The notes beneath the pieces were generated by a model. That model searched no databases, had not been told where the DNA came from, and was given only the letters and a program-made list of their open reading frames with translations. Positions 1-7,956 of a stretch of 64,000 bases of DNA are shown piece by piece; within the stretch, counting starts at the first letter, position 1, and the number at the start of each line of letters is the position of its first letter. Both the position numbers and the translations under genes were made by a program. Source of the stretch: Streptomyces aculeolatus (GTDB lineage: Bacteria > Actinomycetota > Actinomycetes > Streptomycetales > Streptomycetaceae); the NCBI RefSeq assembly GCF_020400605.1, contig NZ_JAINRD010000001.1, forward strand, positions 124,001 through 188,000, given 5' to 3'.

Positions 1-20
1 TGTGGATAACTTTGCCCACG

Positions 21-39
21 GCGGCCCTCGACGGGCCGC
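21..39 (-). terminator. hairpin downstream of crgA
   Basis: A 7-bp inverted repeat (GCGGCCC / GGGCCGC, 5-nt loop) lies 18 bases beyond the crgA stop codon. There is no T-run, as is common in GC-rich actinobacteria, so this is a plausible but unproven terminator. Confidence 0.45.
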
Positions 40-56
40 ACAGCCGGTGGCGGCGG

Positions 57-314
57 CTACTTCCACTGCGTGGAGACGACGAACCCCGCGAGGATGAAGC
101 CGAAGCCGACCACGATGTTCCAGTTGCCGATCGCTTCGAGCGGCAGGTCGCCGGTGGTGACGTAGAACACCACGATCCAGGCGAGTCCGAGGACGAACAA
201 CGCCAGCATCAACGGCGCCACCCAGCTCCGGCCGGAGCCTGACAGCTTGAACTCGCCCGACTTCGCCGGCGGCGGGGTGTAATCGGCCTTCTTACGGATC
301 CGTGACTTCGGCAC
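57..314 (-). CDS. crgA: cell division protein CrgA
   Basis: An 85-residue membrane protein that, by family knowledge, modulates FtsZ-ring formation and septation in actinobacteria and sits at the division site. The basic N-terminus ([16 protein letters not shown]) is the family signature. Two membrane segments follow at about residues 31-51 and 62-82, and the protein ends just after the second, as usual for CrgA. The GTG start at 314 is chosen because homologues begin at the PKSRIRK motif; a longer frame to 458 only adds an unrelated low-complexity leader. It diverges from the DUF881 gene, the same pairing as crgA / Rv0012 in Mycobacterium. Confidence 0.95.
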   Translation of the reverse strand: MPKSRIRKKADYTPPPAKSGEFKLSGSGRSWVAPLMLALFVLGLAWIVVFYVTTGDLPLEAIGNWNIVVGFGFILAGFVVSTQWK

Positions 315-442
315 GAGAGACTCTCCTGTCGACGCTGCGGTTGCGGGCCTGTCGGGGAGGCCCCGAGCCGCGGGGGCGGCTCCTTCCCCGGGCGTGTCCG
401 TTAGCGTAGTCCTTCCACCGGGGGTAAGGAGACAAGGGTACG

Positions 443-1192
443 GTGACCAATTCCGCACAGCGGCTCCGTATCAGGCCCGCGCGGCTGTTCACCTTCGCCG
501 CCTTCGGGCTCGCCGGGCTGATCTTCTGGACGAGCTTCAACACCGCGCAGGGCACCAACCTGCGCACCGACGACTCCATGCTCCGCCTCACGGACCTCAT
601 CTACGAGCGCGACCGCGCCAACCAGCGCCTCGACGGCGACAACGCCTCGCTCCGCGAGGACGTCGACTCCCTCGCCGAGCGCGACCACGGCGCCGGCACC
701 GCCCCCGGCAAGGAACTCCGCGAGGCGGAGCGGGCGGCCGGGGCCACGGAGGTCGACGGCGCCGGGCTCACCGTGACCCTCACCGACGCCCCGCCGGACG
801 CCACCGCGCTCATCCCCGGCGTACCGGACCCGACGCCGGACACCCTCGTCGTGCACCAGCAGGACCTGCAGGCCGTCGTCAACGCCCTGTGGGCGGGCGG
901 CGCGGAGGGCATCCGGGTCATGGACCAGCGGCTCATCTCCACCAGCGCGGTGCGCTGCGTCGGCAACACCCTGATCCTCCAGGGCCGCGTGTACTCGCCC
1001 CCGTACAAGATCACCGCGGTCGGCGACCCGCGGGACCTCCAGGCCGCCCTGGACGCCGAGCCCGCGGTGCAGAACTACCTGCGCTACGTGGAGGCGTACG
1101 GCCTCGGCTACGAGGTCGACCCGCACGACTCGGTGACGCTCCCCGGCTACTCCGGCACCGTCGACCTCCACCAGGCCCGCCCCGTGGAGTGA
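443..1192 (+). CDS. DUF881 family membrane protein
   Basis: A 249-residue protein with a short basic N-terminus, one membrane segment at about residues 14-32, a charged coiled-coil-like stretch (about 45-75) and a DUF881 domain to the C-terminus ([12 protein letters not shown], then [20 protein letters not shown] and [16 protein letters not shown]). The topology suggests a single-pass protein with its domain outside the cell. The biochemical role is unknown; DUF881 proteins recur beside division and peptidoglycan genes. It starts at GTG 443 after a purine-rich GGGGTAAGGA stretch. It is the Rv0012 counterpart by position between crgA and the amidotransferase. Confidence 0.9.
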   Translation: MTNSAQRLRIRPARLFTFAAFGLAGLIFWTSFNTAQGTNLRTDDSMLRLTDLIYERDRANQRLDGDNASLREDVDSLAERDHGAGTAPGKELREAERAAGATEVDGAGLTVTLTDAPPDATALIPGVPDPTPDTLVVHQQDLQAVVNALWAGGAEGIRVMDQRLISTSAVRCVGNTLILQGRVYSPPYKITAVGDPRDLQAALDAEPAVQNYLRYVEAYGLGYEVDPHDSVTLPGYSGTVDLHQARPVE

Positions 1193-1363
1193 CGACTCCC
1201 ACGTCCCCCCGACCGGTGGCGCGTGCCAAGGCTGCCGCCTCGCGGGAGGCGGGTCGTTAGTCTGGTGACTCGTACGGACGAATTCGGCAGCGGCACAAGG
1301 CCACATACGGGCCGGGGACGGGCCACGGCAAGGGCAACGGCGAAGATCGGCGAAGAGGGACGC

Positions 1364-1537
1364 ATGTACGGCTGGATCTGGCGGCATCTGCCGGGCAACG
1401 CGCTGGTACGGGCGCTGATCTCGCTCATCCTCGTCCTCGGCGTCGTCTTCCTCCTCTTCCAGTACGTGTTCCCCTGGGCCGAGCCGCTGCTGCCGTTCAA
1501 CGACGTCACCGTCGACGAGGGAGCCGCCCGGCGATGA
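1364..1537 (+). CDS. 57-residue membrane protein
   Basis: A small protein (MYGWIWRHLPG...) that is basically one hydrophobic segment, about residues 13-34 (ALVRALISLILVLGVVFLLFQY), with a short acidic tail. The ATG at 1364 is preferred over an upstream in-frame start at 1223 because a good ribosome site (GAAGAGGGA) lies just before it and the upstream extension is low-complexity. Its stop overlaps the start of the next gene (ATGA), so the two are probably translationally coupled. Its function is unknown; Streptomyces genomes often have a similar small gene before the amidotransferase. Confidence 0.8.
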   Translation: MYGWIWRHLPGNALVRALISLILVLGVVFLLFQYVFPWAEPLLPFNDVTVDEGAARR

Positions 1538-2229
1538 GCGCGCGCATTCTGGTCGTGGACAACTACGACAGCTTCGTGTTCAACCTGGTCCAGTACCTGT
1601 GCCAGCTCGACGCCACCTGCGAAGTGCTGCGCAACGACGAGGTGACGCCGCAGCACGGCGACGACGGGTTCGACGGCGTGCTGCTGTCGCCCGGGCCCGG
1701 TACGCCGGAGCAGGCGGGGGTCTGCGTCGAGATGGTGCGGCACTGCGCGGCCCGTGGGCTGCCGGTGTTCGGGGTCTGCCTCGGGCTGCAGTCGATGGCG
1801 ATCGCGTACGGCGGTGTCGTCGGCCGGGCGCCCGAGTTGCTGCACGGCAAGACGTCGCCGGTGGTGCACGGGGGCGCGGGCGTGTTCGCCGGGCTGCCGT
1901 CGCCGTTCACGGCGACGCGGTACCACTCGCTGGCCGTCGAGCGGGAGTCGCTGCCCGACGAACTGGCGGTCACCGCGGAGACGGACACCGGCCTGGTGAT
2001 GGGGCTGCGCCACCGCGATCTGCCGGTCGAGGGCGTGCAGTTCCACCCGGAGTCCGTGCTCACCGAGTGGGGCCACCGGATGCTGGCGAACTGGCTGGTC
2101 GAGTGCGGTGACGGCGGGGCCGTCGAGCGGTCGGCGGGGCTGGCGCCGGTGACGGGCGGATGGGCCCGGGGAGGCCCGGCGCCGGGAGCCTTGGCACCGG
2201 CGGGCGGGACGGCCGGGACCGCGGGGTGA
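1534..2229 (+). CDS. pabA: aminodeoxychorismate/anthranilate synthase component II
   Basis: A 231-residue class I glutamine amidotransferase that supplies ammonia to a chorismate-using synthase (PabB for folate, or TrpE for tryptophan). The catalytic triad is visible: Cys82 in VFGVCLGLQ and His171/Glu173 in GVQFHPES; the oxyanion motif LSPGPGTPEQ is at about 51-60. No component I gene is nearby, so which synthase it serves cannot be read from context; trpG is the name used for the syntenic Mycobacterium gene. The C-terminal 35 residues or so are Gly/Ala-rich and beyond the fold. It overlaps genes on both sides (ATGA upstream, GTGA downstream). Confidence 0.9.
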   Translation: MSARILVVDNYDSFVFNLVQYLCQLDATCEVLRNDEVTPQHGDDGFDGVLLSPGPGTPEQAGVCVEMVRHCAARGLPVFGVCLGLQSMAIAYGGVVGRAPELLHGKTSPVVHGGAGVFAGLPSPFTATRYHSLAVERESLPDELAVTAETDTGLVMGLRHRDLPVEGVQFHPESVLTEWGHRMLANWLVECGDGGAVERSAGLAPVTGGWARGGPAPGALAPAGGTAGTAG

Positions 2230-4784
2230 CCGACACCCGGCCGGACGGCAACGCACCGGGGCGCGCGGAGGGGCGCGAACCGGGGCGCGAAGCGCGTCAC
2301 CGCGGCTTCCACGACTCAGGCGCCCCCGACCGGCCCGCGGACGACGCCGCGGACCCGCTCACCGACCCGCTGTCCGGCGGCCGTCCGCCGCTGCCGCGCC
2401 GGGACGCGTCGGGCGCGGGCGGGCGCGCGGGGCCGGGTGCGGGTGGTGCGGGTTCGGGTTCGGGTTCGGGTTCCGGTGGCGCGTGGGGACACGGGCGGGG
2501 TGGCGGTGCCGACGGTGCCGGAGCCGGTACGGGGCCGGGGCCCGGCGGCTACGGCGCGGGCGGATCCGGGACGTACGAACCCGCGCCGGGCGCCCGGGGC
2601 CGGGGTGCGCGGCACGGAGGCTACGGCGCGGGAGGCGGCGGCTACGGTGCCGGGGCGGGGGCCGGCGGGCAGGATCCGCTGGAGCAGGGCCACCTGCCGG
2701 AGTACGCGCACCGCAACCCGCTGCGCGGCGACCCCCTGCCGCCGCCGCGCGGCACCGACGCGGGGCCGCAGCCGGGGATGCAGCCCGGCGCGCACCCGGA
2801 GCAGCACGCCCCGGAACAGCAGGGCCGCTTCGCGCACCAGCACCTCCCGCAGGGCGGGGCCCCGCAGCAGCAGTACCCGCAGGACCCGTACGCGCAGTCC
2901 CACGCCGCGGGCCACGAGCCCGCGGCGGCCGACGGCCCCAGGCCGCGGCCGCTGGAGCCCCGGCCCGACTCGCCGACCTCGGCGGTCTCCCGCTGGTTCC
3001 GCCCGCACACGCCGCCGGACGCCCGCGACGCGGACGCCGGCCCCGGCGACTACGCGCGCCCGGCTGACCCCGCGCAGGGCGGCGCCCCCCGAAACGATCC
3101 GCCACCCCACCCCGACGCCTACGCCCCCGCCCCGGACCCTGCTCCGGCACCGCGCTCGCACCGCCGGGATGACAGCGCCGCCCCCGGCGCCCAGGCGCAT
3201 TCGCCGTACCCCGCACACGCCGATGCACCGGCCGACCCGGCGGCGATCGTGCCGCAGGAGGGGACCGCGGCGCAGTACCCGATGACGTCCTACGGCGGCG
3301 GCCCGCACCCGTCCCCGTACGCGGAGGCGCCGCAGGCGGCCGCGTACGGGCAGACCACCCCCGCGTACGACCAGCAGCAGCCCCCGGCGTCGTACGCCCC
3401 GGGGCTCCTCGGCTACGACCAGGCCCCCGCCGACCCCCTCGGCACCCCCCGCCCCGCACCGGCCGGCGACCCGCTGACGGATCCCCTGACCGACCCGCTG
3501 ACGGACCCGCTTACCGACCCGCTCCCCGGCGCCGGCCCGCAGTCGGCCCCGCGCCGCCATGCGGGACGGCCCGCCGTCGAGGAGCAGCAGCCGTACCCCG
3601 CGCCCGCCCACGGCCGGCACGCCGGAGGCGCCGGCGGCACGGACGCGGCCCACACCGCCGGCGCGGCCGGCCCCCCCGCCGGCACCGGATCCCCGGCGGC
3701 CCACCGCGACCCCTCCCCCTGGGGCGACCTCTCCGCCGCCGCCCACGCCGGCGCCCCCGCGCCCGCCGACCCGGCGCAGACACAGGCCCAGGCCCAGGCA
3801 CAAGCCCATGCGCAGGCGCAGCCACCGGCGCCGACCCGTGACGGCGCCCGCCGCCGCGACCCGGCGTCCGGCCCCGCGCCCGCGGCCCGTACCCCCGACC
3901 GGCCCGCGAACGCCACCGCGGATGACCAGCGCCTCACCTGGGGCACGGCCCCCGCCGCCCGCCGCCGCGGGATACCCCCGGGCGAGGGCCGCGGCGACCG
4001 CGAGGACCGCACCGTTCAGACGATGTCCCTGAACGTCGCCCGCGCCCTGGGCACCCGCATGGCCGCCCGCAAGGCCGCCCGTGCGGCGAAGCAGCAGCGC
4101 ACCGTGCTGATCAGCCGCATCACCGGCGAGTCGTTCATCACGCTCGGCGTGCTGATGCTCCTCTTCGTCGTGTACCAGCTCTGGTGGACCAACGTCCTCG
4201 CCGACCGCGAGTCGCGGCAGGAGGCCCAGCAGTTGGAGGAGCAGTGGGAGCGCGGCGACGGCGCGGGCAAGGCCGACGCCCGCGACCCGGGGGCGTTCGA
4301 GGCCGGCGAGGGCTTCGCCATCATGCACATCCCCTCGCTGGACGTGAACCGCCCGGTGGCGCAGGGCATCGACAAGCAGAACGTCCTGGACCGCGGGCTC
4401 CTCGGCCACTACTCGGAGGGCGACCTCAAGACCGCGATGCCGTGGGACAAGAAGGGGAACTTCGCGGTCGCCGGGCACCGCAACACCCACGGCGAGCCCT
4501 TCCGGTACATCAACAAGCTGGAGCAGGGCGAGGAGATCATCGTCGAGACCAAGGACACCTACTACATCTACGAGGTGTCCAGCACGCTCCCGTCGACCTC
4601 GCCGTCGAACACCGACGTCATCAACCCGGTGCCCGAGGGGTCGGGATTCACCGAGCCGGGGCGCTACGTCACACTAACGACCTGCACGCCTGAGTACACG
4701 TCCAAATATCGGCTTATTGTCTGGGGCAAGATGATCGAGGAGCGTCCGCGCAGCAAGGGCAAGCCCGACGCCCTCATGGACTGA
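2226..4784 (+). CDS. class E sortase with long disordered N-terminus
   Basis: An 852-residue protein. Residues 1 to about 600 are Pro/Gly/Ala/Gln low complexity with tandem DPLT units; a basic stretch precedes one membrane segment at about 635-657 (ITLGVLMLLFVVYQLWWTNV) and the sortase domain follows to the C-terminus. Catalytic residues are His751 (VAGHRNTHGEPF), Cys820 (LTTCTPEYTS) and Arg829 (KYRLIVWG). Class E sortases join LAXTG-type secreted proteins to peptidoglycan; in Streptomyces they anchor chaplins. GTG 2226 overlaps the pabA stop (GTGA) and is preferred to the ATG at 2160 inside pabA. Typical class E sortases are about 250-350 residues, so the cytoplasmic extension is unusual. 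Confidence 0.88.
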   Translation: MTDTRPDGNAPGRAEGREPGREARHRGFHDSGAPDRPADDAADPLTDPLSGGRPPLPRRDASGAGGRAGPGAGGAGSGSGSGSGGAWGHGRGGGADGAGAGTGPGPGGYGAGGSGTYEPAPGARGRGARHGGYGAGGGGYGAGAGAGGQDPLEQGHLPEYAHRNPLRGDPLPPPRGTDAGPQPGMQPGAHPEQHAPEQQGRFAHQHLPQGGAPQQQYPQDPYAQSHAAGHEPAAADGPRPRPLEPRPDSPTSAVSRWFRPHTPPDARDADAGPGDYARPADPAQGGAPRNDPPPHPDAYAPAPDPAPAPRSHRRDDSAAPGAQAHSPYPAHADAPADPAAIVPQEGTAAQYPMTSYGGGPHPSPYAEAPQAAAYGQTTPAYDQQQPPASYAPGLLGYDQAPADPLGTPRPAPAGDPLTDPLTDPLTDPLTDPLPGAGPQSAPRRHAGRPAVEEQQPYPAPAHGRHAGGAGGTDAAHTAGAAGPPAGTGSPAAHRDPSPWGDLSAAAHAGAPAPADPAQTQAQAQAQAHAQAQPPAPTRDGARRRDPASGPAPAARTPDRPANATADDQRLTWGTAPAARRRGIPPGEGRGDREDRTVQTMSLNVARALGTRMAARKAARAAKQQRTVLISRITGESFITLGVLMLLFVVYQLWWTNVLADRESRQEAQQLEEQWERGDGAGKADARDPGAFEAGEGFAIMHIPSLDVNRPVAQGIDKQNVLDRGLLGHYSEGDLKTAMPWDKKGNFAVAGHRNTHGEPFRYINKLEQGEEIIVETKDTYYIYEVSSTLPSTSPSNTDVINPVPEGSGFTEPGRYVTLTTCTPEYTSKYRLIVWGKMIEERPRSKGKPDALMD
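3468..3524 (+). repeat. 12-bp tandem repeat encoding DPLT
   Basis: Nearly five copies of a 12-base unit (GACCCGCTGACG and variants) code for DPLTDPLTDPLTDPLTDPL within the disordered part of the long sortase. The copies differ at third codon positions and one first position, so this is a drifting coding repeat. Confidence 0.9.
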
Positions 4785-4833
4785 GCGGTACGGGCGGCCC
4801 GGCGGCCGGCGGGACGGAACGAACGGGGAAGCG

Positions 4834-5721
4834 GTGGCAGCGACGGACGACGAGCGGGAGAGCAGACCCGCAGCGGAGGCCGCGGAAGAGGCTGCGCCGA
4901 AGGCCCCGGAGAAGGGCGCGGAGCGGACCGTAGAAGAAGAGGCCCCGGAGCAGCCGGCGGAGTCCGCGGAGTCCGCGGAGCCGGCCGAGTCCGCGGGGGA
5001 GGACGGGGCCGCGCCCCGTCCCCGCGCCCGCGGCCGCCGCGGCCTCCTCGCCGGGGCCGTCAGCCTCTTCGGCGAGGTGCTGATCACCGTCGGCGTCCTC
5101 ATGGCGCTCTTCGTCGTCTACTCCCTGTACTGGACCAACGTCCAGGCCAACCGCGAAGCCGGCCGCATGACCGACGACCTCCGCGACTCCTGGGAGAACA
5201 CCCCGGACGACGGCAAGCCGCGCCCCGTCGACATCGGCGACCTCAAGGGCGGCATCGGGTTCCTGCACGTGCCCGCGATGGAGGAGAACATCCTCGTCCG
5301 CAAGGGCACCGCGACCGAGGACCTCAACAAGGGCGTCGCCGGCTACTACACCGAGCCGCGGAAGTCGGCCATGCCCTGGGACCGCCGCGGCAACTTCACC
5401 CTCGCCGCCCACCGCGACGGGCACGGCGCGAAGTTCCACGACATCCACCGCATAGAGGAGGGCGACCCGATCGTCTTCGAGACGAAGGACCGCTGGTTCG
5501 TCTACAAGACGTACGCCGTGCTCTCCGAGACCTCGAAGTACAACACCGGCGTGCTGGACGACGTCCCGGAGGAGTCCGGGAAGACGAAGCCCGGCCGGTA
5601 CATCACGCTCACCACATGCACCCCGATGTACACCTCCCGGCACCGCTACGTCGTCTGGGGCGAGCTGGAGCGCGTGGACCGCGTCGACGAGGAGCGCACC
5701 CCGCCGCCCGAGCTGTCCTGA
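4834..5721 (+). CDS. class E sortase
   Basis: A 295-residue sortase. Residues 1-70 are Glu/Ala-rich and end in a basic RPRARGRRG stretch; the membrane segment is at about 79-97 (LFGEVLITVGVLMALFVVY). Catalytic residues are His193 (AAHRDGHG), Cys262 (LTTCTPMYTS) and Arg271 (RHRYVVWG). It closely resembles the C-terminal part of the sortase just upstream, so the two look like tandem duplicates, as with the paired class E sortases of Streptomyces. The start is GTG 4834, after GGGGAAGC. The gap of 49 bases suggests one transcript with the upstream sortase. Confidence 0.93.
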   Translation: MAATDDERESRPAAEAAEEAAPKAPEKGAERTVEEEAPEQPAESAESAEPAESAGEDGAAPRPRARGRRGLLAGAVSLFGEVLITVGVLMALFVVYSLYWTNVQANREAGRMTDDLRDSWENTPDDGKPRPVDIGDLKGGIGFLHVPAMEENILVRKGTATEDLNKGVAGYYTEPRKSAMPWDRRGNFTLAAHRDGHGAKFHDIHRIEEGDPIVFETKDRWFVYKTYAVLSETSKYNTGVLDDVPEESGKTKPGRYITLTTCTPMYTSRHRYVVWGELERVDRVDEERTPPPELS

Positions 5722-5890
5722 GCACCGCGGGCAGCCCCCGGGATTGGCACGCGTAGACCCTCGCGGACGTGGAAGAACGCGTCCCGGTTATCTCACCGCC
5801 CCGAGGTCTGTCTGGGGGCGGTCCCGCTCCGTAGGATGCAGTTCGCAAGCGCGAATCTGGACTCGGGGACATCTGGGGAGGCCGCACGGC

Positions 5891-6436
5891 ATGGGAGCTC
5901 CACGGCAGGACACCAGCGAACGCGCACGAGAGCTACAGCGAAGCTGGTATGGCGAACCGCTGGGCGTGCTGTTCCGGCGGCTGATCGACGATCTCGGCCT
6001 CAACCAGGCACGGCTGGCCGCCGTGCTCGGTATTTCGGCGCCGATGCTGTCGCAGCTCATGAGCGGGCAGCGGGCGAAGATCGGCAATCCGTCGGTGGTG
6101 CAACGCGTACAGGCGCTGCAGGAGCTTGCCGCGGAGGTCACGAGCGGCAGCGTTTCTGCGGCGGAGGCGGCGGAACGGATGGAGGGCATCCGCAAGAGCG
6201 CGGGCGGGGCGGTGCTCGGGACGACGCAGACGCAGTCGTCGACCGGATCGACGACGGTGCGTCGCGTCGTCCGGGAGATCCAGTCGCTGCTGCGCTCGGT
6301 CGCCGCCGCCGGCGACATCATCGACGCGGCGGACCGGCTCGCGCCGACGCATCCGGAGCTGGCAGAGTTCCTCCGGGTGTACGGCGCCGGCCGCACCGCC
6401 GACGCAGTTGCACATTACGAAGCGCATCAGTCATAA
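5891..6436 (+). CDS. helix-turn-helix DNA-binding protein
   Basis: A 181-residue regulator-like protein. A Cro/C1-type helix-turn-helix is seen at about residues 36-65 (GLNQARLAAVLGISAPMLSQLMSGQ), followed by Ser/Ala-rich and alpha-helical regions; no ligand or catalytic domain is recognised. ATG 5891 (MGAPRQDTSERAREL) is chosen because the upstream in-frame extension to 5744 is low-complexity and lacks a ribosome site, while GGGGAGG precedes this ATG. It lies 45 bases before the kinase gene in the same direction, so the two may be co-transcribed. Target genes are unknown. Confidence 0.85.
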   Translation: MGAPRQDTSERARELQRSWYGEPLGVLFRRLIDDLGLNQARLAAVLGISAPMLSQLMSGQRAKIGNPSVVQRVQALQELAAEVTSGSVSAAEAAERMEGIRKSAGGAVLGTTQTQSSTGSTTVRRVVREIQSLLRSVAAAGDIIDAADRLAPTHPELAEFLRVYGAGRTADAVAHYEAHQS

Positions 6437-6481
6437 CCGGATTGATTACCAAGAAACCGTACAAGGGGCGGGCGCAGCAGC

Positions 6482-7915
6482 ATGGGTGAGGTCTTCGCTG
6501 GGCGGTACGAGCTGATCGATCCGATCGGCCGGGGCGGGGTGGGCGCGGTCTGGCGCGCCTGGGATCACCGGCGACGGCGCTATGTGGCGGCCAAGGTGCT
6601 GCAGCAGAGCGACGCGCACACGCTGCTGCGCTTCGTCCGCGAGCAGGCGGTACGCATCGACCACCCGCATGTGCTGGCGCCCGCCAGCTGGGCGGCCGAC
6701 GACGACAAGGTGCTGTTCACGATGGACCTGGTGGGCGGCGGCTCACTGGCCCATCTGATCGGCGACTACGGGCCGCTCCCGCCGCGGTTCGTCTGCCTGC
6801 TGCTCGACCAGCTGCTCGCCGGGCTGGCCGCGGTGCACGGCGAGAACGTCGTGCACCGCGACATCAAACCGGCGAACGTGCTGCTGGAGGCGACCGGCAC
6901 CGGCCGTCCGCACCTGCGGCTCTCCGACTTCGGCATCTCCATGCGCAAGGGCGAGCCGCGGCTGACGGACACCAACTTCGTCGTCGGCACGCCCGGTTAC
7001 TTCGCGCCGGAGCAGATGCTGGGCGCGGAACCGGACTTCCCCGCGGACCTGTTCGCGGTGGGCCTGGTGGCGCTGTACCTGCTGACCGGGGAGCGTCCGG
7101 ACAGCCAGGCACTGGTGGAGATGTACCTGAACAACGGCGTGCCGCAGGCCCCGAAGGGGGTGCCGGAGCCGCTGTGGCAGGTGCTCGCGAGCCTGCTGCA
7201 GCCGGACCCGGAGCTGCGGTTCCGCACGGCGACGGGTACGCGGAAGGCGCTGGCGGAGGCGGCGGAGCTGCTGCCGGAGCTGGATCCGGCGGAGGAGCCG
7301 GTGGAGGTCTTCGACCAGCTCGGGCCGCTGCCGGTGGGCTTCGGGGCGGACGGTCCCGAGCGGTCCGGGGGACGGGCCGGGGAGGACGTGACGGCCGCGC
7401 CGGGGCTGGGCGGCGGTCCGGGTTCGGATCTCGGCGCGGGGTCCGGCACGGGATTCGACGCAGGTCCGGGCCACGGGCCCGGTCCGGGTCCGGGTCACGG
7501 CCCGGGTACGGGCCAGGCGCCGGCCGGCGACGCCGCCACGGGCCCGGCGGGGTCCACCGGCGCGCCCGGCCCCGCGTACGCCTCGGGCGGCACCGGATAC
7601 GTACCCCCGGCGAGGGCCGCCGCGGCCGGGCCGGGCCCTGCCGGGCACGGCACCCCGCACCCGGGCGACCCGGGCGAGGCGACCAGCTACGGCATCGCGC
7701 CGCCGGCCGCGTCGCAGCCGCCGACGCCCACGGCCCCGTACACGACGGCCCACCCGCAGCAGCCCCACCACCAGCAGCCCCCGCCGCAGCAGCCCCGGCC
7801 CGGCGCCGGCGCGCCGCAACGGCGACCGGGACCGCCGGCGAAGGTGGCGGTCCCGGTCGTGGTGCTCGCGGTGCTGCTGCTCGCGGCCGGCGTCTGGGCG
7901 CTGGCCTCGGGCTGA
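6482..7915 (+). CDS. tail-anchored serine/threonine protein kinase
   Basis: A 477-residue Hanks-type kinase. The catalytic domain (about 8-265) has the Gly loop GRGGVG (17-22), Lys38 in VAAKVL, HRDIKPAN (125-132), DFG (149-151) and GTPGYFAPE, so it should be active. A Gly/Pro-rich linker (about 280-445) leads to a single C-terminal membrane segment (about 452-475) that ends the protein. There is thus no extracellular sensor domain such as PASTA, unlike PknB; the kinase is probably anchored by its tail and controlled from inside. ATG 6482 follows the HTH gene. Substrates are unknown. Confidence 0.92.
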   Translation: MGEVFAGRYELIDPIGRGGVGAVWRAWDHRRRRYVAAKVLQQSDAHTLLRFVREQAVRIDHPHVLAPASWAADDDKVLFTMDLVGGGSLAHLIGDYGPLPPRFVCLLLDQLLAGLAAVHGENVVHRDIKPANVLLEATGTGRPHLRLSDFGISMRKGEPRLTDTNFVVGTPGYFAPEQMLGAEPDFPADLFAVGLVALYLLTGERPDSQALVEMYLNNGVPQAPKGVPEPLWQVLASLLQPDPELRFRTATGTRKALAEAAELLPELDPAEEPVEVFDQLGPLPVGFGADGPERSGGRAGEDVTAAPGLGGGPGSDLGAGSGTGFDAGPGHGPGPGPGHGPGTGQAPAGDAATGPAGSTGAPGPAYASGGTGYVPPARAAAAGPGPAGHGTPHPGDPGEATSYGIAPPAASQPPTPTAPYTTAHPQQPHHQQPPPQQPRPGAGAPQRRPGPPAKVAVPVVVLAVLLLAAGVWALASG

Positions 7916-7956
7916 CGCCCGTAGACAGCCCTGAGGGACGCCTGCCCGCTCCCCTC

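Noticed and set aside
1..9. TGTGGATAA, a DnaA-box-like nonamer at the window edge
   Set aside because: A single isolated match near a gene end is expected by chance in a sequence this size and cannot be judged without the sequence to the left.
3770..3830. AQAQAQAHAQ dinucleotide-like repeat as a possible regulatory repeat
   Set aside because: It is in frame inside the sortase low-complexity region and is best explained as a coding repeat.
2316..4490. A 724-codon minus-strand frame opposite the long sortase
   Set aside because: Low-complexity Gly/Arg/Val shadow of the repeat-rich sortase N-terminus; no start signal or motif.
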